Origin: Saxidomus purpurata | Taxonomy: Eukaryota > Mollusca > Bivalvia > Venerida > Veneridae | Direction of reading: 5' to 3' | Assembly: GCA_022818135.1 (NCBI GenBank) | Contig: JAFMSR010000016.1 | Location: 43,645,642 to 43,709,641, forward strand | DNA: 64,000 nucleotides | Shown here: one piece after another, positions 52,871 to 64,000 of the stretch | How the letters are laid out: each line of letters opens with the position of its first letter | Position numbering within the stretch: position 1 is the stretch's first letter | The notes under the pieces: generated by a model | The model's database searches: none | What the model was told of the DNA's origin: nothing | What the model saw: the letters and a program-made list of their open reading frames with translations, nothing else | Translations under genes and position numbers: made by a program

Positions 52871-53367
52871 GGGGAGGACTCTGTGATGGGCAGTTTTTAA
52901 ATCCCACTGGGACGAAACTGTTTTGATTTCTGTCCTCTGGCCTGTTTCGTCGGGCCCTTAAGGGTGTTTCTCTTGGTGCTCTGCCTTCTGCAAAGGCATT
53001 GAGTACATACGTTTTTTGGTTCTCAAGGTTTGCTTTTTATATATTTATACACGAGTATTTTTGTGTTTTACATACCATGCCTTTTGTTTCCATTGCGTGT
53101 GTTAGAGATTCACCTAGCAGGGATTACTTTTATTTACACTGTCCTGTGACTTTGGAACATGGTGGGGGTAAGAGTGAGGTTGGGTGCGCACCATAAACCG
53201 GTTTAAGCTCCCCAGTGGTGTTTTTGCCACTGACCGTTCCAAGGCGGTGCCCCACTGTGTTCCGTTAATTGTTCGTTTTGTCCTCGTGTGTTTGCTTTGT
53301 ATGCTTGTGTGTGTTGGTAGTGTATGTTTGTGTGTGTACATGATTGTGTGTGTGTGTGTGTTGTGTG

Positions 53368-53411
<44 letters not shown>

Positions 53412-53525
53412 TGTGTGTGTGTGTGTGTTGGTGGTATGCACTTCTGGGTGCTGTGGGGCTCGTTTTGGGGAGGCTGCGTTTTTGGTACGTGGCATTCCCT
53501 GTTTGATATTATTTTTGTTTTTTTT
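52871..53525 (+). mobile_element. retroelement copy G
   Basis: From GGGGAGGACTCTGTG to TTTGATATTATTTTTGTTTT, with a TGCG-rich microsatellite (53,360-53,430). It interrupts the LINE remnant just after the endonuclease region. Confidence 0.92.
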
Positions 53526-54256
53526 GTACGTTACCAGTAAAATTCAGCGACAATCTTTCAGTTTACTGCACAAGAGTATTTATTCTAATATGCCTATGGT
53601 ATATTTCTATAATCAATTCGAGTGCATTAATATGATTAAAGCACTCGGAAAAGAAGGCAGAGTTTCAGACATGGAAGTAGCTTCTTCTGACTTTTCTAAT
53701 TTACTCCCACGCAAAAATAACATATAGAAATAGAAATAATATCTGTATAAACACATCAGTCGCATGAAATAGTTGTGTTTAGGAACCTAATTATTATTTT
53801 TGATTGCGCCAAGTAAGCCTTAGAATACCTTCACCTTGTTTTCCTTTAAAAAGGCCAAGAAAATTCAGGATTAACGTCATAAAATGTTTGATTCCGGGAG
53901 ACAAACAATGAATGGAAACGTTGACGTCATCACACTGACGTCATAACCCCACGTTAAAACGTTGTACAGTTCAGATTAACAGTTCTCTTTTAAATTGATT
54001 GTCTGCTTTGTTAGGTTCTGAATCTGACGTCATCTGCATACTGTTACAGTCGGGTATTTTTTTATATTTTATGAATTAGATGATTAAACTAAAATAAGTT
54101 TGTAAGATATAGTTGTGTATGATATCTTGACTAGTTGCCCGAATAGGGGAGTGAATTCCAACAGCCACTATTTATGCTATTTTACACATTACCGCCGAAC
54201 TGAAAAAAGGTCCGTAGTAGTTACGATAGTTTTCATAAATTCGGCTTATAAGAATC

Positions 54257-54426
54257 GAAATAATCTATGGCTTGGAGTGCTTTATCGAAATAGAAGCATT
54301 TCCCGTCGGTAATGTGCCTGCGTAATAATTCACTCGGGCTTCGCCCTCGTGAATTATTCCGTCAGGCACATCACCTCCGGGGAATGCTTCATTTTCGATA
54401 AAGCACTCAAAGCCATAGATTATTTC
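54257..54426. mobile_element. foldback (long hairpin) element
   Basis: The two halves are inverted copies about 85% alike: GAAATAATCTATGGCTTGGA on the left pairs with the complement of CAAAGCCATAGATTATTTC on the right, meeting at CTCGGGCTTCGCCCTCG (about 54,341). It has no coding capacity; a MITE or foldback element is the likely class. Confidence 0.8.
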
Positions 54427-54754
54427 TTAAGTAAATTAAAATATAATAAACATAAGAATGCTGTAATAACGTGAATGAAAAATTGAACTGCAGACAATTT
54501 TATTTCTAAACTAAGTTGTTGTGATTGGTCTTAAATGTTTACATCAGATACTGTACAAGAGTCATGCTTGGTTTTTAAAGATACATTTTTTAGTGTTGAA
54601 CAGTATTGCACCTGTCAAGGAAGGACGACTCAAATTAAGTAGTGAGCCGTGGATGGACTCAGATATTAATGAATTAATAATGAGTAGAGATGCTTTCATG
54701 TACAAATTTAAAACAACTGGTAACAGGGGATTTTATAAACTATATTGTTCGTTT

Positions 54755-55030
54755 AAAGCTGCTCGCTCTCAGACTTTGGTAAAAAAATATAGTTCTTCAA
54801 ACTGTATGTAAATAACGTATTTAGAACATATAGTCATATACAAAGGCTAAAAGGTATAATTCCTGCCACGTATAAGCAATACGCTACCAAATTCAAAGGT
54901 GTTGCAAACGCTTTCGAAATTTCAATATAAACATACAGTGTAGTGGTGCTGTGTAACCGACATATCTAATCGATTTCTACCAATTCCTACCTATAGTTTT
55001 GCTTATTATTTGATTCTAGCCTTTAAATTT
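54755..55030 (+). repeat. dispersed repeat R2, copy 3
   Basis: Collinear with 11,525-11,815. It follows the LINE linker coding part, whose last codons (GCTGCTCGCTCTCAG) are already shared, so R2 may be a piece of this LINE or an element that took part of it. Confidence 0.75.
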
Positions 55031-55515
55031 ATATTTAGGCATAATTATGGCAATTTAAAAAAAATCAACGGTGACTGACAGCGAGCAGCTTTAAAATAAA
55101 ATACTGAGAAAAGTCAAAATAGCAAAATCTGACTTTGTTTAACACAAGATAGAAGTAAATAACTAAGAATTTATGATCTCAAATTAAAGACCTGAGTCTA
55201 TAGTTAAAAGGGTAAATCATCCCCTTACATTGTTCTAAAAGTAGATAGTGAATTTTGTTTTGTTCTAAAAGGGATAGCAAATTATTTTGATAAATGTTTC
55301 ACTACAGTTGCATCCACTTTGGTCAGTAAACTTTCGGCCGCTTCAAATTTATACAGTGTTAGTTCTTCATTTTTGTAGCATCTATAAAAGAACGATCCAA
55401 AGTCAGTATGTTTTTAAAGACCTTAATAAATTAGATGTTCTGAATGCACTGGATTGGACAATATACCTGCTAGACTTTTGAAAGATGCAGCTCCTTTCCT
55501 TAAAATACATATTAC

Positions 55516-55925
55516 AGGCAGGCAGGCAGGCAGGCAGGCAGTATATTACAGATGCACAAACAAGGTTTGCCTAATTGACATTGATGGCACACCACAGAAA
55601 GGCATGATTTATTACATGACATCAAAGTACTGTATGACTAGAAATTTCAGTTATATGAGTATCAAGCAGTCTTATTACAATAAAACACTGATAAATTAAA
55701 AAGTAATGTACATGATTAAAATGATCTGCCAGGTAATCTGGAGCTATGCCTGACTTTACTTTCAAAACATGACTCAAAATAATTTGTTTAACACTTTTAT
55801 CAACTGGAAACCACTTTAAATACCTAAACTGATCTGGACCAACATGAGACATAGAATCCATATTCAAGACGAATCTTACTAACTTGTTTTGGGTTGCTTA
55901 GAGTGTACTATTTAACAACTGTGGC
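55516..55925 (-). pseudogene. LINE 3' end with GCAG tail, nested (minus strand)
   Basis: On the minus strand 55,867-55,622 codes NMDSMSHVGPDQFRYLKW, FPVDKSVKQIILSHVLKV and APDYLADHFN, a CR1-like RT C-terminal region. The 3' region ends in six CTGC units (complement of GGCAGGCAGG at 55,516-55,540); short tandem tails are characteristic of CR1 elements. It is inserted in the plus-strand LINE between its RT pieces. Confidence 0.72.
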
Positions 55926-56800
55926 AAATCTTGATACCAAAAGAAACAGGCATACTCAGAGTGGCACTGGATGAGGGTGTAAACAAAATCTTTCTGGTAT
56001 GTTTTGTCATAGATTTACGTATTCTTTACAGGACCTTTAATCTAGCATTGGCTTTACTAATTTATGACCTAATCATAAGCTCATGAGATAGGCTTTGGTC
56101 CAAAATGGCGTCGAGATTTTAAACTTAATGTACAGTATCAATAATATTGCACTTACATGATATTTCTATCCTGGATTGAGACATTATTTTTGGTTTTGAA
56201 CTATTATTCCTTTGCTAAGCACACGTATCAGTTATGAATGTAAACTCATATACTTATACAGATGATAATACCATCAATTTCTCCCATGAAGACCCATTTT
56301 GTTTGACTCCATGCGTCGACCTAATAATATTAGTGATTTCTCTGTCACATGTAATATTAAAACTATTAAAGCTCAAACAACACAACTGAAAACTGAGCTT
56401 CAGGTAGCTCAGAAAAAAGTAATAGGTTCATTAACAATGTTAAATAGAACATCATTAACTATAAATGATTTTAAGGAACTTGGTTTTTATTAAATATTAA
56501 AAAAAAAGATGCACGAAGATGAGATACACATCCTAGAGGATAACTTTTTAAATATAACTGAAATGCACAGTTACAGTAGGAAATACAATTTTCAAGTTCC
56601 ACATGTGAGTAGTTACACGCATTTTATGTTTTACTATAACATTATTAAGGACTGGAATCTTTTACCTGAGAAGGTTAAAACATAAAGTTCAAGTTTGCTT
56701 TCAAACGTGCTGATAAGAAGTACTTGCTAAATGAATTAGGAGGAAGTGCAAATTCAGACTATGTATATTTTAACCTATTTCAATGGGTTTTATTGTTTTA

Positions 56801-57327
56801 TATAGTCAATTTTAATATTGAACACAGATATTGTTTAAGATGTTGTTCGTGAGAAATTCTAAATAACAAGTCTCATTATAACTTAATGTATCGTATGCTT
56901 GTTTCAACATCCTCAAGACATATAGTTATGGTTACTTTATATAAAAAATATTCATTTTATATCATGACAAATGTCAAACCTAGTCATCTACATATAAGAT
57001 TTAGGACCCCGTTGGAAATAAGTCTTCGGACTTTCACGGGTTATCCTGTGCATTTTATTATCTGTGATAATTGATTTGTTACAATTTGATCAAATAATAT
57101 TCTTGTGTCATGATGATGTAATTCCATATCGGTGATAACTTAATTATTTAATTTATGTGATTGAATTACAAAACGACTTATCTCTTTTCATAACGTTGAG
57201 AGACGGGACTCAATCTTTCATAAAACATGGTTACAGCAATTTAAACATTGTTTATGGTAAAGTTTGAACTATTATGTAAATTGTTCTAATTTTTTTATGA
57301 AAGTAAGAGCATTCTTTTTTAGTATTG
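56801..57327. other. no gene seen
   Basis: AT-rich sequence between the LINE remnant and retroelement copy H. Confidence 0.5.
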
Positions 57328-57418
57328 AAACAAAAATAATATCAAACAGGGAATGCCACGTACCAAAAACGCAGCCTCCCCAAAACGAACCCAACAGCAC
57401 CCAGAAGTGCACACCACC

Positions 57419-57463
<45 letters not shown>

Positions 57464-57531
57464 CACACACACACAATCATGTACACACACACATATACAC
57501 TACCAACACACACTAGCATACAAAGCAAACA
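57328..57531 (-). mobile_element. retroelement copy H
   Basis: The 3'-most about 200 bp of the family on the minus strand, ending at CAAAGCAAAC. Includes a CA tract (57,421-57,475). It is the second-shortest copy here. Confidence 0.92.
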
Positions 57532-58357
57532 AAGTTTCGTTTATTTTCATGTATTTTTCATTAAATTCGGTTAAGTATTCAGTTTTATTTTCGCATTTTA
57601 GTTGTTTTATAACAATTGTACTGAGACCAGTATAACTCAAACTATATCACTTATTTTGACCGACATGAACTTTATTCGTGCAATTCATGTCTGCACGGAG
57701 GTTATCATTTCCCCGTGATTTTGTAGACAGGCGGGAAGAAAAGGTATATAAGACAAGAACAACCATAATTGCATACACAGGTTTCACGACTTTGACAGTA
57801 TGTTATAAATGTTCAGTACAATTATTTTTCAGGAAAAGAAAGTGTAAGCTATTTTCAAAATTGTTACATATTATGATTTCGTTTTAAAGATTTCATCAGT
57901 TTCAAAAGTAGCTGAAATTGTTATCAAGGAATCAATGCGTTTTTGTTTTTCGTTTAAAGCATTCTCAAATGCCATTTTGTGATTACTTTTGTCAGTAATC
58001 ATTGATTATCTTGTCTTATTTAATGATTGTACATAATGACTATAAGCTGCAGTTTAATTCAGTTTAGTTCGGTTTAATTGTGTCTCATTTCATTTTACTT
58101 TCATTCTTAATAATAGAACAAAGAATGTTGTTAATTTAAATTACAAAGATTGATCAATGAACGTATCAAGTGACGTATTACACTATCGAATATATCACGT
58201 ATAACAGCGCAGTATTTAATAACACGTTAACTGTTTGGTAACCTTCAGACAATATGATACAAAGAGTCGTGTTTGAACACATGTTCAGATATATTTGTAT
58301 GTATGCACAGTTAAGGTAACCTATTAATTCACCGGAGCAGTTTACGTCCAAGACGTT
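57532..58357. other. no gene seen
   Basis: AT-rich. Only repeats of GTTTAATT-CAGTTTAGTTCGG near 58,050 were noticed. Confidence 0.45.
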
Positions 58358-58419
58358 TTATGTGCCATGGTATTTACCATATATTATATTTTTTAGCTTT
58401 CTTCCCCGGAAGATCCAAT
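58358..58419 (+). repeat. inverted repeat, left arm (62 bp)
   Basis: TTATGTGCCATGGTATTTAC through CTTCCCCGGAAGATCCAAT. Perfect reverse complement of 59,461-59,522, about 1.04 kb away. Confidence 0.9.
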
Positions 58420-58997
58420 GCCTGTAGTAGTAGAGATATTGTTATACCTCAAGATGATCACTTTCCTCGGGAAGATCGGCCTTTTACGTCGATAAACTAC
58501 ACGCCCGGATGTATAAATTACCAAGCAGAGACTAGTCTACTTTGTGTCCCATTCAAAAAGAAACCCCTTTGGTGAAGTTGATATTAGGTTAACTAAAATC
58601 CAACCCTGAATAATCGGAGCCAAGACGGTGATGCTGTTCTAAATGGCGAGGACAGACTATTTATAATAATAATGTTTATATTCATCATTGCGTAAAAGAC
58701 GATCCGGCGAGTAAATAAATTAAAGTTACTACAAATGTTTCAAATACGATGGTGAGGTGATGTACGAGATGGTGGGGAAGTGAAGTTGGTGGGTTGGCAC
58801 CATACACAAGTGTAGACATCTCTTTACATGTAAATGGTTAACAAACGTGTCCGTATTAATGATGAAATATAATTTAATTAAAACATGAATATCTTTATTG
58901 TTTACTAACAGTTCTTGACACTGAAAATTTAGTTGCCATGACGTACACTAAAGATCTAATGCTGCATTTGTTTTTTTATAATTTCTGGTCGGACATC

Positions 58998-59206
58998 GTT
59001 GGTGTAGGAGTTTAACGTCCACTTCAACCGTATTATTGTCAGTTTAACAGGTTGGTAGTTTACCTAACACCGTCACTGGAAGAACCAGAACTAGGCTCCG
59101 ATTCTCCGCATAAAACTGCCAACTTCCTCACATAAAGAGAAATGGTCGGAAGTTACAGTGATTTCAAGTCAGCGACTCTAACCACACGACCACGGAGGCG
59201 GACCTT
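58998..59206 (-). mobile_element. tRNA-derived SINE with 10-bp target duplications
   Basis: On the minus strand: CTCCGTGGTCGTGTGGTTAG, GTCGCTGACTTGAAATCAC, GTGAGGAAGTTGGCAG, ending near GTGGACGTTAAAC. GTCGGACATC flanks both sides (58,988-58,997 and 59,207-59,216). The head matches the fragment at 25,225-25,320. Composition and tail fit the molluscan SINE group often placed with V-SINEs. Confidence 0.87.
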
Positions 59207-59356
59207 GTCGGACATCATTATGAAATAATGACCTGTGTTATATGCTTCATGATGTCAGCATATGTCTATTACGGAAGTTTAAATGCACCACCACTTAATT
59301 TACAGGTTTCATGAAAATTCCGTGAAATAATAGAAGAATTCATGTAAAGTGCTGAG

Positions 59357-59457
59357 TATGTCGTGTAACGTATTTCTGAAGGATGTGTCATAAACACATC
59401 TGGTTACATACACTTCGTCAAAAAGTCTCAAGCATAATTATGCTTTTTCAAGCATAA
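59357..59457 (+). repeat. direct repeat, first copy (101 bp)
   Basis: TATGTCGTGTAACGTATTTC through CAAGCATAA. It recurs at 59,523-59,623. The 62-bp inverted repeat arm (59,461-59,522) lies exactly between the copies. Confidence 0.9.
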
Positions 59458-59460
59458 GAT

Positions 59461-59522
59461 ATTGGATCTTCCGGGGAAGAAAGCTAAAAAATATAATATA
59501 TGGTAAATACCATGGCACATAA
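59461..59522 (-). repeat. inverted repeat, right arm (62 bp)
   Basis: Inverted copy of 58,358-58,419, sandwiched between the two direct repeats. Confidence 0.9.
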
Positions 59523-59623
59523 TATGTCGTGTAACGTATTTCTGAAGGATGTGTCATAAACACATCTGGTTACATACACTTCGTCAAAAAGTCTCAAGCA
59601 TAATTATGCTTTCTCAAGCATAA
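59523..59623 (+). repeat. direct repeat, second copy (101 bp)
   Basis: Copy of 59,357-59,457, with one T-to-C difference near its end. Confidence 0.9.
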
Positions 59624-61244
59624 TTATGTAGGGATTTTGAAATAATTCAAAACAGTAACAACACGAACAGTAGGTCTGTAATTAAAATAAACGGATAGTA
59701 ACCAAAACCAAACAGTACTGGTAGCGAAGTATTGACACTTAGTATCTGTCTTTGTCTGGAATATATAAAACTCCCCTTGTGCTCAAATTCGCAGAGAGCG
59801 CCTTGCTGTCAGCACTTTCAGTGCTTTCTGCTTCAAAGTGGAACAATGGCATATCACATTCACGCATCATGTGCACACATTATATATTTACCATTCTAAA
59901 ATGGGTATATGCGTGTACAAAATACTGCATGGGTCTTGAAATGGAAATTATATAAAATACTCCGCCACTGAACCACCTACCAACCCTAACCCCAAATTAT
60001 TTAAAACACAGTGATCTCTTAGCCTAAGACTCCCCTTAGATAAACTGTTATTGAGATATAAACAAAAAAAAATGAATACAATACATTATTTACATGTGAT
60101 AATACATTGCAGCTGAACAAGAGCTGTATTACAGTATATTAAACAAACACAGTTTATCTTTGATATTTTCATTAATTGTTCTAACTCAAATCCATACTCT
60201 TTGGTTGAATTTATTTTTCTGCCGAATGTCGTTACACACTGGCTTGTTTTATCTCATGACATTGTTATAATGATTAATCAAATATTTCTGTTTTATTTAT
60301 TTAAAGATACAATATCAAAGAAAATGAAGTGTCAAAATTTTCAAAGGTCAACGCATATCTTGATATATGTCATAGAACATGATGATTGGCAAGCAATGAT
60401 TTCTCAAATTTCTAGCAACCTCAGTAAAATATTTTACAAAGTTTATGATAATTTAAAATGACCTGGGTGGTCTTTTTTGTGTTTGTGTATTGGTTGCGTT
60501 TGCATTAGTGTCCGTACCTTTGGTTCTTTTTCTCACAAGTTATCGGTCTGATCATGACTGGTGTCTCAGGAGCGATTTATGGTAGCCCTATATCGCTCAT
60601 CTAGATACAACTGCACATAATGACATAATCAGTGTTACTGTCGCAGATATCAAAGCTCAAATGGAACAAATATATGATGTTGTCGGGCTGTGTCATTTCG
60701 ATTAAGGGGTACTTTTTGAGCAAACCTGGTTATGGACCAGAACACATTACTGTGCACAAACTATGTAAGATCTCTGACAAAGACGGTGTTGGGTTAGGTC
60801 TAGGATATAGGCTTCAAAAGCAAATGCATGTTTAAAAATTTTATATCGTAAGAGTAAATATCTTACTTTTCCCACTAGGCAAATGTTTGCCATGATTTAA
60901 TACAGTGACGTTTTGGATTATGTTTTCATTCTCTGGTACCTTAGCTTGACTAACTACTTGACGAAATGACTTCAAACAACTCGGAATATGTATATTCGAT
61001 TTGTCCTTGGCTTGGATAGTTGGTCCCGCATAGGCCCAGAGCACAGAACATTTCAAAATTTTATGTATTTCATCAACTCTGTGTAAGGAACCACTGTTTT
61101 CTGTGTGACTACTTATGAACGCCTGAGCAGAGAATTTCTTTGAAAATGGAACACAACTTTTAACATGTAATTAAAGTTCAAATATAGTAGAGAATAGATT
61201 ATTTTTATTTTCTCTCTTTCAACTCTTTATCATGGCCATTAGAT
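59624..61244. other. no gene seen
   Basis: AT-rich. The minus-strand open frame at 60,841-61,056 has no domain I recognise, and the plus-strand frames are short. No repeat found. Confidence 0.5.
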
Positions 61245-61555
61245 TGAGACGGGTACAACTCCTGATTACCTTAATGATTATTTTGTACCCCTTATCTCGG
61301 TACATGATCGGTGCTCACGGTCTAGAGTCACTGTTCAATCGAACCAAGTTTCTAGTTCAAGTTATTCCTTTTGTGATACTGGTTGTTACTCACTGTCTAT
61401 TGGAGGCAGTTTTGGTAAAAAGTATGTTGCCTTCTATGGTGTTGTTTTGTGGAATAATATTACCCAGGATTTGAGAAATTCTCCCAATAAGTTCAAACAT
61501 GCAATCAAAATTTGCCTAATGGCCAGTAAGGTTTATTCCTTATTTTATATTTGAA
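61245..61555 (+). pseudogene. LINE C-terminal remnant
   Basis: In one frame: LNDYFVPLISVHD, then GKKYVAFYGVVLWNNITQDL, then RNSPNKFKHAIKICL and a stop. The pattern Tyr-Gly-Val-x-Leu-Trp-Asn...Ser-Pro-Asn-x-Phe-Lys is typical of the last residues of CR1/jockey-like ORF2. Nothing else of the element remains. Confidence 0.6.
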
Positions 61556-62259
61556 ATGTTTTTTAATTTAAGTCATGCTGATAACTTTTGTGTCATATAA
61601 CTCTGTGATTTTCATAAAGTTTTATAGGTTGCACTAATATTTAGTATCTGATACTATAGTACTATAAAGAAGGTCCTTGACTCCTTGTAATGTTGTCTAC
61701 GTCCATGATAAATTCATAAAATTATATAGTACATGACTTCCTGTGTCATGCCACCAATAACAGGGACCACAATGAAAATAAGGTGGAATTCATTTTCTGT
61801 TTTGTGACATCCCTGGTACTGGTGTGCATGTCATTTACCGTCTGGAATATATGTGATTACAAAGAGTATGCTTGCCTTGCCATTTGTAACTTGTTATATC
61901 AATCATCTATTTTATTGCCGTGTTTTAAATGTATATATTAACTGTTACCAAAATAAATCCCATCCATCCATCCACCCATCCATCCATCCCGGACGTTAAA
62001 TGTAGTTGTGACTTAAAAGCTTTTGCTGCAAAATGATTGGATTAGTTGATTATATTACATGGCATTGTATCAGTTTTAGCTTCGGGTGTGATAGCGTAAA
62101 GACATGTGGTATTTTTGTATGATTTGGAGTATGTGCATTAATATTGTGTAAGTGTTAATTTTAATATCGTTAAATAACAAGCAAATTCATTTTATATTCC
62201 CCGCAAAATTAAGCAAAAAGCTAAAAAAAGAACAACTGGAAAGTGTATTGGTCTGTCAG
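61556..62259. other. no gene seen; one ATCC microsatellite
   Basis: AT-rich, with an ATCC run at about 61,964-61,989 that follows AATAAA and may be the 3' end of a short LINE or SINE. Confidence 0.45.
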
Positions 62260-62560
62260 TTAAAAAAGGCATTTACAATTTCTGTTTTCAATTTATTTGA
62301 GCCAATCATAATTTAATTTTGATAACCGGTTTCAGAGATATACCATTTGAAAGGTTCTTATATTGAATATAGATGAAAATAACAATTAAAGGGCAATAAC
62401 TCTGAAATACATATCCGATATTGATAAAAGATGTATGTGCGCTGCGCCATAATACTATTGTACACTTATGGCATTTGTTCTTGAGTTATGACGCAGGACG
62501 GACGGACGGAAAGACGGAAATACCAAAACAATATCCCTCCGCCCGTGGCGGGGGATAAAA
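62260..62560. repeat. molluscan repeat ending in GGCGGGGGATAAAAAA
   Basis: Contains GGACGGACGGACGGA and ends CCCGTGGCGGGGGATAAAAA, a common end of short bivalve repeats related in style to the MITE-like repeat at 17.3-17.7 kb. Its left limit is not clear. Confidence 0.5.
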
Positions 62561-63189
62561 AAAGGTTTTTGATTGTTTTATTGTGCCTATTAGTGTTTTT
62601 AGAAATAGAATTTGCAAATGTGCATTACATGTAATCTTGTTTTTTTCTGTGTATGCTGATGCTTCTGTTGTGTGATGATTATGATCGTTGAAAAAGAAAT
62701 GTTTTTAAATTGTATTCGAATTGAAACATATATGTTTTTCCAGCTGCTGTTTGATGTTTTTGTTGTTTTATTTTGCTGTTGATGATTTTGATGATAACGA
62801 AAATGAAAGTGATGCTTGCGATGATGTAAAAGCTTAAGTTGATGGATAAGATGGGCGGTTCCACTGTTTACAATAATATGAAAACTAACTCGCTAGATTA
62901 TCCAATCACCACACTGGGACATCACGTGTCCAATGGTTGACCTTGTTTGCACAAAAGAACACGTGGGTTTGTTTGTGATACTGTTTGTGAGCAGTTGACC
63001 TAGACATGAAAAGAAAATAATCCCATTACAATAGGCTTTAAATTTTGTCGTAAATTATCCATTATAATCATGTTGTCTTTCTTTTCATCGAGGAAAATGT
63101 CCCATCTTCTACATATATTGCTAATATTAGCGTGCATAAAATTACTGAATGAAAGGTAAAGCAGAGTAAGCGTTGTTAAGAAAAATAGT
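62561..63189. other. no gene seen
   Basis: AT-rich, no supported feature. Confidence 0.45.
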
Positions 63190-63860
63190 TTTTTCTGTTC
63201 TATTTTAGCGCCAAAGCAACTTCAACACTTCACCTTTACCGTTAACTCTTCGACCGTTCCAAACTCTGATACTGTTGAAAACCTTAATCATAACCTTTCA
63301 CTCTTTACCCACTTTGTACCAAAACAGTTTAGATTAAGACTCTGATGATAACCTTTACCCTTGACCCTCTTTGATAATGTTGATAACTTAAGATTACCTT
63401 ATCCTTTACTTTCCTTAACTCGATGTCTGATAATGACCTTGACCTTTTACAATCCAACCATTACCCAATACAACTCTGATAATAGCATCATATAATTTAC
63501 TCATTACCAACTTTTAATCTGACCTCTACCCTTCACTCTTTACCAATTCGTACTCCAAGTCTGATAATGATCTTTACCCTTCACCCTTTATACACCGTTA
63601 CTCTGTGTCTCATAAATAGCTTTACCATTCATTTTTACTCACTATAACTCTGGTGAAAAGGTTTTCCTTAACAACAAAGGCGAATGCTTACACTCGCGAT
63701 TTATCATGTTTAAAGACATTTGTTTTGAAAAATTACAAAATTAATATACCTTCACAAATTACGCTTTACCCACTTTAAATCGGATGATAACATTAACACT
63801 TTACCATTAAACCACTTCAACACTTTAAACTTCACCCTTTAACCAACCAGTTTCACTCTG
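63190..63860. repeat. degenerate CT-rich tandem repeat
   Basis: About ten loose units of 55-70 bp built on ACTCTGATAATGACCTTTAC followed by CCTTCACCCTTTACC. Identity between units is low, so only the recurring CTGATAA and TTTACCC blocks are certain. Confidence 0.6.
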
Positions 63861-64000
63861 GTGAAACAGTACTAGACGAATGAAGCAATTAGTCATACTT
63901 TTGCAAACATGAAATATTACGACACTATAGTTAACATTAACTTAGACTGGGATGAATATAATCAAGGGATTTTGGACAAAATGATACATTGTATTTATAT

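Larger units (their letters stand above)
51990..56800 (+). pseudogene. LINE remnant with endonuclease, RT and C-terminal pieces (interrupted)
   Basis: Plus-strand pieces appear in LINE order. About 52,000: GDIHVNPGPVHNPCIKCR, the usual start before a Cys-rich finger. 52,390-52,860: endonuclease-type pieces (DYSVTDSGVEIQG, then LFLPKSKPIIF, then KQLIDDYTRITKLSSSL). 54,610-54,790: the linker (EPWMDSDINELIMSRDAFMY). 55,430-55,510: TGLDNIPARLLKDAAPF. 56,245: RT active-site box YTDDNTINF. 56,500-56,700: the C-terminal end (VPHVSSYTHFMFYYNIIKDW, NLLPEKVK). Insertions split it: retroelement copy G, a foldback element, and a LINE in opposite orientation. Stops and frameshifts are frequent. Confidence 0.8.

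Noticed and set aside
60841..61056. Minus-strand 71-codon protein
   Set aside because: No recognisable domain, no conserved neighbour and no repeat association; of a length expected by chance.

Overview
The window is AT-rich animal nuclear DNA made almost wholly of transposable elements and decayed copies of them. The repeat types suggest a bivalve mollusc: a tRNA-derived SINE with a tail resembling GCGACGTTAAAC, GTCT/GTCC-rich repeats ending in CCCCCGAAAG, a repeat with GGTCAAGGTCA-like text, CR1/jockey-like LINE tails, and a clam-like family of retroelement 3' ends. I see no ordinary single-copy host gene. There is one 500-N assembly gap (3822-4321).

Left part (1-16,000): mostly unannotatable AT-rich sequence, a decayed gag-like region (2.3-3.8 kb), LINE 3' remnants on both strands (7.0-7.8 kb plus, 9.4-10.6 kb minus), a 35-bp minisatellite of about 33 copies (8.27-9.43 kb), and two copies of a 5'-truncated retroelement, one carrying a 21-bp minisatellite.

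16,046-27,422: a large DNA transposon with 331-bp near-identical terminal inverted repeats and an 8-bp target duplication (CAAAAGAG). Two convergent genes start just inside the repeats: a PIF1-type helicase followed by a PHD-finger region (plus strand), and a P-element/THAP9-like transposase (minus strand). I do not know of a described P-type element with a helicase and PHD gene; this is my first candidate for an undescribed system. Both genes carry stops and frameshifts here.

30,709-50,778: a complete-length (20,070 bp) Polinton/Maverick element with a 6-bp target duplication (TTGGAT) and about 170-bp inverted repeats that are themselves palindromic. Minus-strand genes: small membrane protein, chromodomain integrase, phospholipase A2-like protein, packaging ATPase. 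Plus-strand genes: fibre-like coiled-coil protein, unknown protein, NUMOD1-like protein, protein-primed DNA polymerase B, unknown conserved protein, minor capsid (penton) protein plus a small basic protein in three tandem copies, major capsid protein, a glycine-rich hydrophobic protein, and an adenain-like protease. Ten of the start codons lie at a TATATA(A/G)ATG-like motif, a candidate element-wide promoter. Most genes are broken by stops, frameshifts, three retroelement insertions and a Tigger-like insertion, so the element is a fossil, yet the triplicated module is almost identical between copies.

Right part (50,785-64,000): a LINE remnant with recognisable endonuclease, reverse transcriptase and C-terminal pieces (52.0-56.8 kb) invaded by a retroelement copy, a foldback element and a second LINE in the opposite direction; then a SINE with perfect 10-bp target duplications, a small inverted-plus-direct duplication, another LINE tail and degenerate tandem repeats.

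One retroelement family links the whole window: eight copies with a common 3' end and different 5' truncation points (4.3, 12.3, 25.3, 33.1, 36.4, 40.7, 52.9 and 57.3 kb). Three of them sit inside Polinton genes and one inside the P-like element.
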